Shown here: piece after piece, positions 1 to 7,849 of the stretch | Layout: each line of letters starts with the position of its first letter | Numbering within the stretch: the stretch's first letter is position 1 | Source of the DNA: Chrysophaeum taylorii | Lineage: Eukaryota > Sar > Pelagophyceae > Pelagomonadales > Pelagomonadaceae | NCBI GenBank assembly: GCA_029834535.1 | Contig: JAQMWT010000366.1 | Location: 78,501 to 142,500, forward strand | Length of the DNA stretch: 64,000 nt | Direction of reading: 5' to 3' | Program-made: the position numbers and the translations under genes | The notes under the pieces: generated by a model | Seen by the model: the letters and a program-made list of their open reading frames with translations, nothing else | What the model was told of the DNA's origin: nothing | Databases searched by the model: none

Positions 1-266
1 TCGCCGACCCGGCTTTGTTTGGGGGGGTCTGGACTCCCTGGCGCGACGACCAAAACTACCCCTACGCCACCTACGAGCTCGCCCAGCACTCCCTCCACCC
101 CAACCTCGGGGGTGCCAGCATTCCCCAACCCGCCTTACTCCACTCGCGACGGCGGCTGGAGTCCTCCTCCACCTGTTCTTCCCCGCCAACTACGATGATG
201 ATGATGATGACCACCTTGGTTTTTGTGGCGGGCCTTTTGACAGGCCGCCGCCTCTTCGTAAATTAA
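1..266 (+). CDS. C-terminal fragment of an unidentified protein
   Basis: A frame open from the left window edge runs to a TAA at 264-266. Its first third reads like ordinary protein (a stretch with Trp, Tyr and Pro such as GGVWTPWRDDQNYPYATYEL), then it becomes low complexity with Ser/Thr-rich and Met-repeat residues (an ATG microsatellite near 194-210) and ends in a short hydrophobic tail. The true start lies outside the window and I do not recognise a family. It is convergent with the glycosyltransferase-like gene that ends at 280, leaving 13 bp between stop codons. It could be only the chance end of an open frame. Confidence 0.3.
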   Translation, partial: ADPALFGGVWTPWRDDQNYPYATYELAQHSLHPNLGGASIPQPALLHSRRRLESSSTCSSPPTTMMMMMTTLVFVAGLLTGRRLFVN

Positions 267-279
267 TTAACTTAAAAAA

Positions 280-1293
280 CTACGCCTTCTTGGCGGCGGC
301 GCCGGCGGCTACGGCTTCGAGCAGCAAGTTGCGCCAATAAGCGCCGGTCAATTTGGAAAAGTCGTAGGTGAGGGCGGTGAGTCGGCGGTACTCCGCTTCC
401 AAATAGGCGGGCGTGAGCGCAGCCCAGCTCCGCACGAAGACGGCCGGAAGACCGGCGAGGAGTTCGACCGCGAGGGGAGAATACTCCACGACGGGAATTG
501 CTCCGCACAAGAGGGCCTCGTAGTGTCGATAGCAATCGATCCCGGAGCCCGGCGGCGAGAGGACGAATTTGTACGACGCGAGCGCCGTTAGGTATTCGCG
601 CGTGTCTCTCTCGTCGCGCCGCCTGACGCGCTGCTTGCCGACGTAATGGTTTTCCAAGCCAGAAAACCGTCGTCGCAACACCTCCATGATGTGCTGGCGG
701 TAGGGCCGCGGCTTGAAGTTGGCGTAGAGGAGATTTTTCCTGAGTTTCGTATCGTTTCGAATCAACGCGAGCCACGCGATTTCCCTCTCGAAACGCTTCG
801 AGAAGATCCGCGGAAGTCCCAGCGGAACCATCTGGAGTTTTGGATGAAGAACCCAGACCGCATCCCCCGCAATCGAGCCGACGGGGGCGTCGTTTTTCGC
901 TGGGGTCGTTTTCGTCGACCTTCGCGCGCTGACGGGGTGATGCTGCGACGCGAACCAACGTACCAAATTCGGAAGCCTCAGGAGATCCAACAACGAATGG
1001 CGGCGGCAGGTCTGCTGGAAACGGTTGAAGATCGCGGGGTGCCAGGGCGAGCCCTGCGAGGCCGAGCCGAGGGACAGGAGGACGAAGGGCGGCAAGGTGG
1101 CGGCGACGGCAGCAAACGCGCAGAGCGCAGACGTGTTGAGTCCGCTGGCGCGGATCTCTATCACCGACACATCGTCGACCAGGGACCTCAGGTACTCGAA
1201 CCGGTCGTCAATCAGGGTCGCCGCGAGAGCTTCGGGGGTGGTCGTCGTCGTCGCCGCTTGGAGGGCCTCGCGGACCTGTGCCAGGAGACACAT
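280..1293 (-). CDS. Exostosin/GT47-like glycosyltransferase
   Basis: The protein is about 337 residues when started at the Met encoded at 1291-1293; the frame extends 15 residues further upstream to 1338, but that low-complexity stretch overlaps the neighbouring gene's 5' region, so the internal Met is preferred. The C-terminal third contains the pattern FVLSPPGSGIDCYRHYEAL followed by CGAIPVV, which matches the conserved donor-binding segment of exostosin/GT47-type and related glycosyltransferases (SPRGxGxDxxRxxEALxxGxIPVV). A basic region precedes it. It lacks an obvious N-terminal membrane anchor, so localisation is unclear. Substrate cannot be inferred. It is divergently transcribed from the proteasome gene. 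Confidence 0.7.
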   Translation of the reverse strand: MCLLAQVREALQAATTTTTPEALAATLIDDRFEYLRSLVDDVSVIEIRASGLNTSALCAFAAVAATLPPFVLLSLGSASQGSPWHPAIFNRFQQTCRRHSLLDLLRLPNLVRWFASQHHPVSARRSTKTTPAKNDAPVGSIAGDAVWVLHPKLQMVPLGLPRIFSKRFEREIAWLALIRNDTKLRKNLLYANFKPRPYRQHIMEVLRRRFSGLENHYVGKQRVRRRDERDTREYLTALASYKFVLSPPGSGIDCYRHYEALLCGAIPVVEYSPLAVELLAGLPAVFVRSWAALTPAYLEAEYRRLTALTYDFSKLTGAYWRNLLLEAVAAGAAAKKA

Positions 1294-1361
1294 TCCTCTT
1301 TTAGGGTTAGTATTAGGGTTGTTGTTTGATTTGCCCAAACAAACTAACTAACAAACAAGCG
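1294..1361. promoter_or_regulatory. Short bidirectional promoter with TTAGGG-like motifs
   Basis: Only 68 bp separate the chosen start codons of two divergent genes, so both promoters must lie here or overlap the coding ends. The interval contains TTAGGGTTAG and TATTAGGG, similar to the telobox promoter element of plants, then AACTAACTAACAAAC. A similar GGGTTAGGGTAG lies 25 bp upstream of the aminopropyltransferase gene at 54519. No TATA box is evident. Functional assignment is inference. Confidence 0.4.
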
Positions 1362-2459
1362 ATGGAGCTCGTTCGGTCGGGGAAGGGGTCGTACGCGAGC
1401 CTGGGTGAGCTCTACGATAAGAAGCTGTGGCACGAGCTGACCTTGAAGATGGAGACGGTCGTGCGCACCGAGGACGACGCCGTCGCCCTCCTCGCCCTTG
1501 CCGACGACTTCCTGCCCAAGTTCGAGGCCAAGATCAACCAGCTCGCGTACGCTCAGATTCTGAGTGCTATTTTGTCGTCTTGCGTCGAGAAAAAAGCCCT
1601 CGCCGCGGAGACGGCGATCGAACGGCTCGACCAGACGGTCGACCAGAAAAAAGGTCGGTTAGGCCGCGAGGCTTCGCTTTTTTTATCGATGGAAGCGGCG
1701 TGCCTTCGGCTCGATATCGGCCAACCCGTAAAGGACCAGCTCGATGCGGCCAAGCCCATCATCGACAGCCTCACAAACTCAAACACGGCCGTTTTCTACA
1801 AGTACTACTCGGCCTGCGCCGAATATTACAAAAAATTTGGTCCGCCCGAGGAGTTTTACCGCGCCGCGCTCAGCTACTTGAGCTACGCGTCCGAGGACCA
1901 AATCAAAGACCCCGTAACCCTCGCGACCGACATGTCGCTCGCAGCCCTCGCGGGGGATCTCTACAACTTTGGGGAAATTCTGACCACGCCAATCCTCGCG
2001 GCCCTCGAACGAACCGACCTCGAATGGCTGGGCGATTTGCTCAAAGCCTGCGGCCGCGGGGACGTCGACCACTTCCGCACTATACTAATGGACCACGACC
2101 TTCCCCCGGTCCTCGTGGCGCGCCTGGATTTCGTCAAGGAAAAAATCGCCTTGTTGGCCTTGATGAACCTGCTCTTCGAGACGCCCTCGCGCTCGCGGGC
2201 CCTCGACTTCGACGCCATATCCCGCCGCACGCGCCTCGACATCGACAAGGTCGAGTGGCTCGTCATGCGCGCGATGGCTTTGAACTTGGTCCGGGGCCAA
2301 ATCGACGAAGTCAAGCAGTCCGTACACTTTTCCTGGGTCGCGCCCCGCGTCCTCGACGACCACCAAATTGCCCACCTCGTCACCCAGCTCGACACCCTCA
2401 ACGACAAGGCCAAGACGGCCTTCGACATCCTCTCCGACCAAACCGTCGACCTTATTTAG
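1362..2459 (+). CDS. PSMD13: 26S proteasome non-ATPase regulatory subunit 13 (RPN9)
   Basis: The 365-residue intronless protein matches RPN9 in length and layout: an N-terminal helical-repeat region (ETAIERLDQTV, FLSMEAACLRLDIGQ, FYKYYSACAEYYKK, FYRAALSYLSY) and a C-terminal PCI winged-helix domain (the stretch around AISRRTRLDIDKVEWLVMRAMALNLVRGQID, then HFSWVAPRVLD). RPN9 is a lid component of the 19S regulatory particle and helps place the deubiquitinase RPN11. The start at 1362 (MELVRSGKG) is preferred over an in-frame Met at 1326 because the upstream residues come from the intergenic repeat. It is followed by CTG/GCT microsatellites. No truncation is seen. Confidence 0.93.
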   Translation: MELVRSGKGSYASLGELYDKKLWHELTLKMETVVRTEDDAVALLALADDFLPKFEAKINQLAYAQILSAILSSCVEKKALAAETAIERLDQTVDQKKGRLGREASLFLSMEAACLRLDIGQPVKDQLDAAKPIIDSLTNSNTAVFYKYYSACAEYYKKFGPPEEFYRAALSYLSYASEDQIKDPVTLATDMSLAALAGDLYNFGEILTTPILAALERTDLEWLGDLLKACGRGDVDHFRTILMDHDLPPVLVARLDFVKEKIALLALMNLLFETPSRSRALDFDAISRRTRLDIDKVEWLVMRAMALNLVRGQIDEVKQSVHFSWVAPRVLDDHQIAHLVTQLDTLNDKAKTAFDILSDQTVDLI

Positions 2460-2765
2460 TTACTACTACTGCTGCTGCTGCTGCTTGAGGAGTCTCCCCT
2501 ACCCCTGATTCATTCGTTGGATTGAGTTCTACGATTTCTACTCAAGGTAGGGTCCTTATTATTTTTCGTTCTAAACGCGGCTGCTGCTGCTGCTGCTGCT
2601 TGCTCCTTGGTGTGGCGCACTTTTCGTTGTTGTTGTTGTTGTTGTTGTTCTTATTACTAGTCGTCGTCGTCGTCGTCGTTGTTGTTGTTGTTGTTGTTGG
2701 GGTCCAAGTCCTCAACCCTTCTTCTTATTATTACTCCTAAACCCAAACCCTTCAGAAGAAACCCC
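2460..2765. repeat. Trinucleotide microsatellites between RPN9 and ispE
   Basis: This intergenic interval contains short CTG/TGC tracts near 2463-2484 and 2579-2600, a GTT tract near 2628-2648, and a GTC tract that passes into GTT near 2660-2699. Frames translate as poly-Cys, Leu or Val and are not considered coding. The ispE promoter should lie in the right half. Confidence 0.75.
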
Positions 2766-3686
2766 ATGTTGTTGTTGCTGTTGGTGTCGTTTGGCAGCGC
2801 GCTCCAGTTGTTCAGTCCTGCCAAGGTGAACTTGTTTCTGCGCGTGCTCGGGAAACGGGAAGACGGGTTCCACGAGCTCGCGTCGCTGTTTCAGGCTGTG
2901 GATCTGGGGGACCGGCTCGAACTGTTGGAAGCATCCGAGGATTCGTTCTGGTGCAACATACCGCTACCGGAGGAGAACCTCGTGACGCGAGCTTTGAAAT
3001 TGTACCAGGAAAGGACGGGCTGCGGGTGCTTCGAGGCGTTGCTCCACAAGGAGACCCCCGTGGAGGCGGGGTTGGGGGGGGGGTCGTCGAACGCGGCGAC
3101 GGCCCTCTGGGGCGCGAACTTGATCTACGGCAAAGCGACCGAAGACGAGTTGGTCGAGTGGTCGAAGGAGTTGGGCTCGGATATAACTTTCTTTCTCGGA
3201 CCAACAGGGACGGCGTATTGCACGGGTCGTGGAGAGATTTTGGAGCCGTTACCGCCGTTGGACGCGCGACGCCTCGTCGTCGTAAAACCCGTCCGAATCG
3301 GGCTATCGACCCCCGCTGTGTTTGAGGGGCTAGCGGCGTCTGACTACAAAACCCTCAGCGACCGCGATCCGAAGGAGATTTTGGATTCTTTCGTCAAGAA
3401 CAAGCCGGTCCCGGTCGACTACGTCAACGACCTCGAGCCCCCGGCCTTCGAGCTCGAGCCGCGGCTCCTCGCCATCAAGACCTGCCTCCTCGACTACTGC
3501 GCGGCAGCGATGATGTCGGGCTCGGGCACCTCGATCTTCGGGGTCTTGGACGAGGACCAGGAGGTGGACGAGTTCGAGGAGGATCTCCGCGACGCCTGCA
3601 AGGATATGGGCGTGCCGGTCGACGTCTTCAAGGTCGCCTTTTTGCCGCGAACAAAGGGGGGCTGGTACGACGACGAATTATCCTAA
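2766..3686 (+). CDS. ispE: 4-diphosphocytidyl-2-C-methyl-D-erythritol kinase
   Basis: The enzyme phosphorylates CDP-methylerythritol in the plastid MEP isoprenoid pathway. All GHMP-kinase signatures are present: SPAKVNLFLRVLGKREDGFHEL at the N terminus, the ATP loop VEAGLGGGSSNAATAL, an SDITFFL motif, and the C-terminal MMSGSGTSIFGV loop. The chosen start at 2766 gives 306 residues with a very short hydrophobic leader, MLLLLLVSFGSALQ, directly before the catalytic domain; the frame continues 29 residues upstream into microsatellite sequence. The leader looks like a signal peptide ending at GSA/LQLF, consistent with plastid import through the secretory system in secondary plastids, but the transit portion is minimal. 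Presence of ispE supports a plastid-bearing organism. Confidence 0.95.
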   Translation: MLLLLLVSFGSALQLFSPAKVNLFLRVLGKREDGFHELASLFQAVDLGDRLELLEASEDSFWCNIPLPEENLVTRALKLYQERTGCGCFEALLHKETPVEAGLGGGSSNAATALWGANLIYGKATEDELVEWSKELGSDITFFLGPTGTAYCTGRGEILEPLPPLDARRLVVVKPVRIGLSTPAVFEGLAASDYKTLSDRDPKEILDSFVKNKPVPVDYVNDLEPPAFELEPRLLAIKTCLLDYCAAAMMSGSGTSIFGVLDEDQEVDEFEEDLRDACKDMGVPVDVFKVAFLPRTKGGWYDDELS

Positions 3687-3699
3687 CTACTAATCGACA

Positions 3700-3737
3700 G
3701 ATGTTTGTCTGTCTGTTTGTCTGTTTGTCTGTTTGTC
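3700..3737. repeat. (TGTT/TGTC)n tetranucleotide repeat
   Basis: TGTTTGTCTGTCTGTTTGTC-type repeats follow the ispE stop codon. They are probably in the 3' UTR or spacer. Confidence 0.75.
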
Positions 3738-3800
3738 CCTCGATTTAGGGTAAGGATCATGTAGGCGCGAGAGTAAGGATCAGGTAGGCGCGCGAGCCAG

Positions 3801-4362
3801 ACAGTGATCCTCCAAGCCGTCTACGGCGACCTCGCAGACTATTTCCACGACCCGCGGCGGCTCTTTCAGCGCGCCATTCTCACGCCCCGTCGAAACGATG
3901 TTGTCGATGCTGACAACGCGCGCATGACCGCGGCCTTTTTTTCCCGGAGACGAGGCGTCGGAGTTCTTTTCGGCTGACTAGGCTGGGTCGGAAGACGACG
4001 CCTCGCTCTTTACAGTCGAGTTTTGAACTCCCTGACAACCAACGGCATGCTGACTTTGATCGCGAGGTTAAAGTCTTCGCAACCTCGACCCGTCGCACGG
4101 CCACTGCAACGGTACCAGATACATGATCGATCGTGTCGTTGTCACCGAGGCTCCTCCAACCTGTATCCCGTAAGGCCCGCCGACGCCAAACGATCAACAA
4201 GAGCCAGGGCCAGACGCCCCGCGAGGTCGGCGTCCTCTTGCCCAAGCCCGTCTTCTGCCACGTCCAGCTCTACGTGGCTCTCTGTCGATCGGCAACCCCG
4301 AGGATATCGTCTTCTGAGTCGACGACTCCACCCTACCCCACACGTGCTGCGCAATACCGATA
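3801..4362 (+). pseudogene. Relic of a Helitron-type PIF1 helicase, C-terminal part
   Basis: Reading across frames recovers the end of a Helitron helicase. The first piece from 3801 reads VYGDLADYFHDP, then QRAILTPRRNDVVDADNARM, matching the RAILxPxNxxVxxIN segment. The next piece near 4010-4060 reads FTVEF, LNSLTTNGM, and near 4095-4125 a HCNGTRYMIDRVV segment that matches NLDPxxGxCNGTR. The last piece at about 4190-4290 reads TINKSQGQT followed by PKPVFCHVQLYVALCR, which is helicase motif V/VI of PIF1-like enzymes. Frame changes, in-frame stops and missing sequence between the pieces show it is dead. No Helitron terminal hairpin was identified, so the element boundaries are unknown. Confidence 0.8.
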
Positions 4363-4389
4363 AGCCCCCTCCCGGCGTCTACACGCGCA

Positions 4390-4685
4390 CTATAGGTTAA
4401 CTTACTGGGACCAGGTGAACTTACTGGGGTTTGAGATTGGGACTAGGTGAACTTAGTGACCAGGTGAACTTACTGAGACCAAGTGAACTTACTGGGGTTT
4501 TTAGAGTAAACTCAAAGGCTGGCGGCGCGTGCGGACCAAAGCAGCTTAGGTTGGCGGAGGCGATAGCGACGAGCTCAAAGGAGTTGGTTAGAGCTAGGTG
4601 AACTTACTGACCAGGTGAACTTAACAGAAACAGGTGAACTTACTGGGGTTAGAGATTGGGACTAGGTGAACTTACTGGCCTGCAC
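4390..4685. repeat. Imperfect tandem repeats built on AGGTGAACTTACTG
   Basis: The motif (C/T)(C/T)AGGTGAACTTACTG(G/A) occurs about nine times, interspersed with GGGTTTGAGATTGGGACT-type spacers and one unrelated 100-bp segment near 4500-4600. The spacing is irregular. It follows the helicase relic directly and may belong to the same decayed element. No coding potential is seen. Confidence 0.8.
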
Positions 4686-4810
4686 TTGTAACCCTCTACT
4701 ACGCAATACATACATACAAACAAACATCTAAGGATATATATTATTTTAGGACAACACAACGACGACACCACCACCACCACCACGACGACGACCTGCCGTT
4801 AGAGAATCTG

Positions 4811-6466
4811 ATGTGCGGCGGCGGCGGCGGCAGCAGCAGCCCTAAGAAGAAGCGGCTAGGGGATGCGCTCGAGTATTCCAAGGTGTCGATCTGCCACTTC
4901 AACGACGTGTACAACGTCGAGGGGTTCAAGAAGGAGCCGGTCGGGGGCGCCGCGCGGTTCAAGACGGCCCTCGATGCCGCATCCCCCGACGTCATCGTAT
5001 TTAGCGGCGACGCCTTCGCACCCTCGGTGATGTCGACGATGCTGCGAGGCGCGCAGATGCCGCCGGTCCTGAGCTTGCTGAAGATAGACGTCGCGATGTT
5101 TGGGAATCACGACCTCGATTTTGGGTTAGGTCGCGCCCGAGAGCTCGCCGACCTGACCCCATTTCCTTGGCTTCTTTCCAACGCAATTCTCGAGGATTTC
5201 GAGGGCCAAAAGTCCCACATCCTCGAAATCAAAGGCCGAAAGCTTGGGTTTATTGGACTCGTAGAAGAGGAGTGGCTGTCGACGCTGGCTTGGGTTTCTT
5301 TGGACGACATAAAATACGAAGACTTCGTCGCGTGCGCGAATCGGCTCACAGCAGAGCTCCGGCCTCGCGTCGACATCGTGATTGCGCTGACCCACATGCG
5401 CCAACCCAACGACGAGCGGCTGGCGCGGGAGTCGACGGTGGATCTCGTTCTGGGCGGCCACGATCACCACTACGCCGTTCTCGAATCGAACGGCCGAATG
5501 GTGTGCAAGTCGGGGACGGATTTCAAAGATATGACCAAAGTCGTGGTCGAGTTTGGAGAACGTTTGACCTTTACGCACCAGCACGTTGTCGTGGATTCGT
5601 CCTTCGCGGAAAATCCAGAAGTCAAAGCAGTCGTAGATTCGTACGCGAGCCGAGCCGAATCGACTCTCGACGAACCTCTAGGGCGCATTGCTGCTCCCCT
5701 CGATGCCCGCTTCCAGGCCATCCGTACCGCAGAAACGAACTGCGGGAATCTCGTAGCCGACGTCATCCGCGCAGCCTGCGGCGCCGACGTAGCGCTCCTC
5801 AACTCGGGAACGTTGAGGAGCGACGCCGTTCACGCGCCGGGGGTTTTCACGAAGCGCGACCTCGTCACGCTGCTTCCGATGGCCGACGAGATGGTCGTGA
5901 TTGCCATGTCTGGAAAGGATCTGCTTCTTTCCTTAGAAAACGGTGTCTCGCAGTGGCCGCGCCTCGAAGGAAGATTCCCGCAGGTCAGCGGAGTGAGGTT
6001 CGAGTTCGACCCCGCAAAACCGCCCGGCGCGAGAATATCTTCTTCTTCTTCCGTCAACGGCCATCCTCTCGATCCGGAAGCCACCTATACGGTCGCCATC
6101 AAGCAGTACATGCGCTCCGGCAGAGACGGCTACGACCTCCTCCCTCGCTGCGACGTCCTCACCGACTCCGAGGCCCTCCCCGCGCTCCAAACTATGCTCA
6201 AGTCCTACTTCGACCGCCACGCGGTCATCACCCAAGCGGCGGCCCTCAGAGCCGCCGACGACCTCCCAAACCCCATCCCAACGCCCGTCCGCGACGGACG
6301 GATCACGCTCCTAAACGCGCCACCCCTAATTAAACCCCTCTGCACCGACGACCTCCAGCCCGTTCTAGTCCCGAACGCGTCGTCGTCCTCGTCCTCGTCG
6401 TCGTCGTCGTCGTCGTCGGGACAAGAACAAGAACAACAACAACATTCCCCGGCTCCGCTGGCGTAG
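4811..6466 (+). CDS. 5'-nucleotidase/UshA-family metallophosphoesterase
   Basis: The 551-residue protein has the two-domain layout of the 5'-nucleotidase family. The N-terminal metallophosphatase part shows ICHFNDVYNVE, VFSGDAF, MFGNHDLDFG, LTHMRQPND and LVLGGHDHHY, which supply the dimetal ligands. The C-terminal substrate domain shows ETNCGNLVADVIRAA, LNSGTLRSD, LLPMADEMV and the YMRSGRDGYD motif. The first metal motif has DVYN rather than the bacterial DxH, a variant common in protist and fungal members. No signal peptide is seen at MCGGGGGSSS, so a cytosolic or lipid-linked location is possible. The C terminus is a poly-Ser then Gln/Glu-rich tail encoded by a TCG microsatellite. Exact substrate (nucleotide versus other phosphoester) is not determinable. 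Confidence 0.9.
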   Translation: MCGGGGGSSSPKKKRLGDALEYSKVSICHFNDVYNVEGFKKEPVGGAARFKTALDAASPDVIVFSGDAFAPSVMSTMLRGAQMPPVLSLLKIDVAMFGNHDLDFGLGRARELADLTPFPWLLSNAILEDFEGQKSHILEIKGRKLGFIGLVEEEWLSTLAWVSLDDIKYEDFVACANRLTAELRPRVDIVIALTHMRQPNDERLARESTVDLVLGGHDHHYAVLESNGRMVCKSGTDFKDMTKVVVEFGERLTFTHQHVVVDSSFAENPEVKAVVDSYASRAESTLDEPLGRIAAPLDARFQAIRTAETNCGNLVADVIRAACGADVALLNSGTLRSDAVHAPGVFTKRDLVTLLPMADEMVVIAMSGKDLLLSLENGVSQWPRLEGRFPQVSGVRFEFDPAKPPGARISSSSSVNGHPLDPEATYTVAIKQYMRSGRDGYDLLPRCDVLTDSEALPALQTMLKSYFDRHAVITQAAALRAADDLPNPIPTPVRDGRITLLNAPPLIKPLCTDDLQPVLVPNASSSSSSSSSSSSSGQEQEQQQHSPAPLA

Positions 6467-7849
6467 TAGACGTGAGTTTACTATAACTTTTTCCTCCTCC
6501 GATGCGAACTATATTTTTATAAAAGAGGCGCCATGCTGCCAGACGACGATATTCTGCGTGTGCTGCTTCGACGGCTTCGCCACGGCGGCGGCGGCTCCAA
6601 GTCAATAATAATATGCTCTCCAGAGTCCCACACAGAGCCAGGACATGACTCCTATTTTGAACACCTTGCTTTTTTTATTTAAACGCGCCGCCAAAATATA
6701 ATTTCGTTTTATATCGATATATTAATATTATATCGTTTCGTTTGTAATTTTTTCAATTTGCGTCGATGGCGCCGCCGCCGAAGGTTGGTCACAAAAAAAA
6801 AGAGCATCGTCGCGGACTACGTCGTCAGTCAAGGGATCTACGAATTCCGAGAAGAATCAAACGACGTATTCTTGTGCGGGGGCGGCGCATGGCTGCACCA
6901 ATTCGAAGGAGATGCAGACATATGGACGGCGTCGTACTGGGCGGCGGATCCCTCATATTGTTGTTGGGTGCAAGTTTACTACTGATGAGGTCAAAATCGC
7001 CGGCGCCAAGTCCACCAGAGTACGACAAAAAGACGCGGGCCTTTTTTTTTTTTGAGCTCACACTATGGAGAAGAGGGCCACGGAACTGGTGACGTGCGCC
7101 ATGTCTGAATCGACCCTATCTAAGCGAACAGCCGAGTCCGAGCCAGCCGCGAGCTGCAGTAAGAGTAAGCAGGTCGGGGTAACAACACGCTGGCTGCTTT
7201 TTTTACCGTTGTGGCGACGCGCGTGCACAGCGCATCACCGCGACGATCACCACGTTCGTTGTTGTTGTCGGATGCGCTCTCCCGTTCTATCCATCGCGGC
7301 AGGCTGGTCTCCTGGACTCGCTGCACATCTTCGCCTGGCTGGTAGACCCGTTCACAACGCCGACGTATGATGAGCTTCTTAATGTGACAGGACTTACTGG
7401 GAAGAAAGACCACGGCATCAAGATAATATCGAGCGGTTCTACCCAGACTCTACTGATCGCCGCCGCGAGGTGGCCTTCACCGAGCTCAAGAGCAGATCGC
7501 TCTCCGCCCGGGGCCAGAGGGGGGCGCGCTCATCGAGAACGCAAGCAGTCCCTCATCAAACCGCCCGCCGACGTGCGACGATTCAAGAAGAAAACGTCCA
7601 CCGAGCGCGATATCTTCAAGCAGTCGCGGATGATGATGTTGTGTCCGTCGCCGACGACTGGCGACTCCGACACCGGCATTTCCCAAAGATTGATCACCCC
7701 CATCATCGCCATCCGCTTTGTATGGGCGTTTGTTTTTTTTTTCTAAAAAAAAGGCTTCTATATAATATCAATATAGAACGATATTATATTATTGGTAATA
7801 TAATATAGCGCCGTTCACGCGACCCTTACCACCACGTAAGGAAATACAT
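6467..7849. other. 1.4-kb spacer without a recognisable gene
   Basis: Short open frames here are broken and low complexity, and none matches a family I recognise. AT-rich segments at 6700-6750 and 7757-7807 contain related inverted sequences (AATATTATATCGTT on the left, AACGATATTATATT on the right), so the interval between could be a decayed terminal-inverted-repeat element. The GMC oxidoreductase promoter should lie at the right end. Confidence 0.5.

Noticed and set aside
272-958. Arg-rich minus-strand frame overlapping the glycosyltransferase, and plus-strand frames at 646-1329
   Set aside because: They are shadows of the real minus-strand gene in GC-rich DNA.
1306-1325. TTAGGG repeats as a telomere or interstitial telomere
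   Set aside because: Only two to three imperfect units occur, between two genes.
2522-2740. Poly-Cys/Leu/Val ORF before ispE
   Set aside because: It is produced by GCT, GTT and GTC tracts and has no protein-like part.
6758-7092. Two overlapping ORFs of 75 and 108 codons
   Set aside because: They overlap in different frames, begin in a GCC/CGG-rich stretch, contain T runs and match no family.
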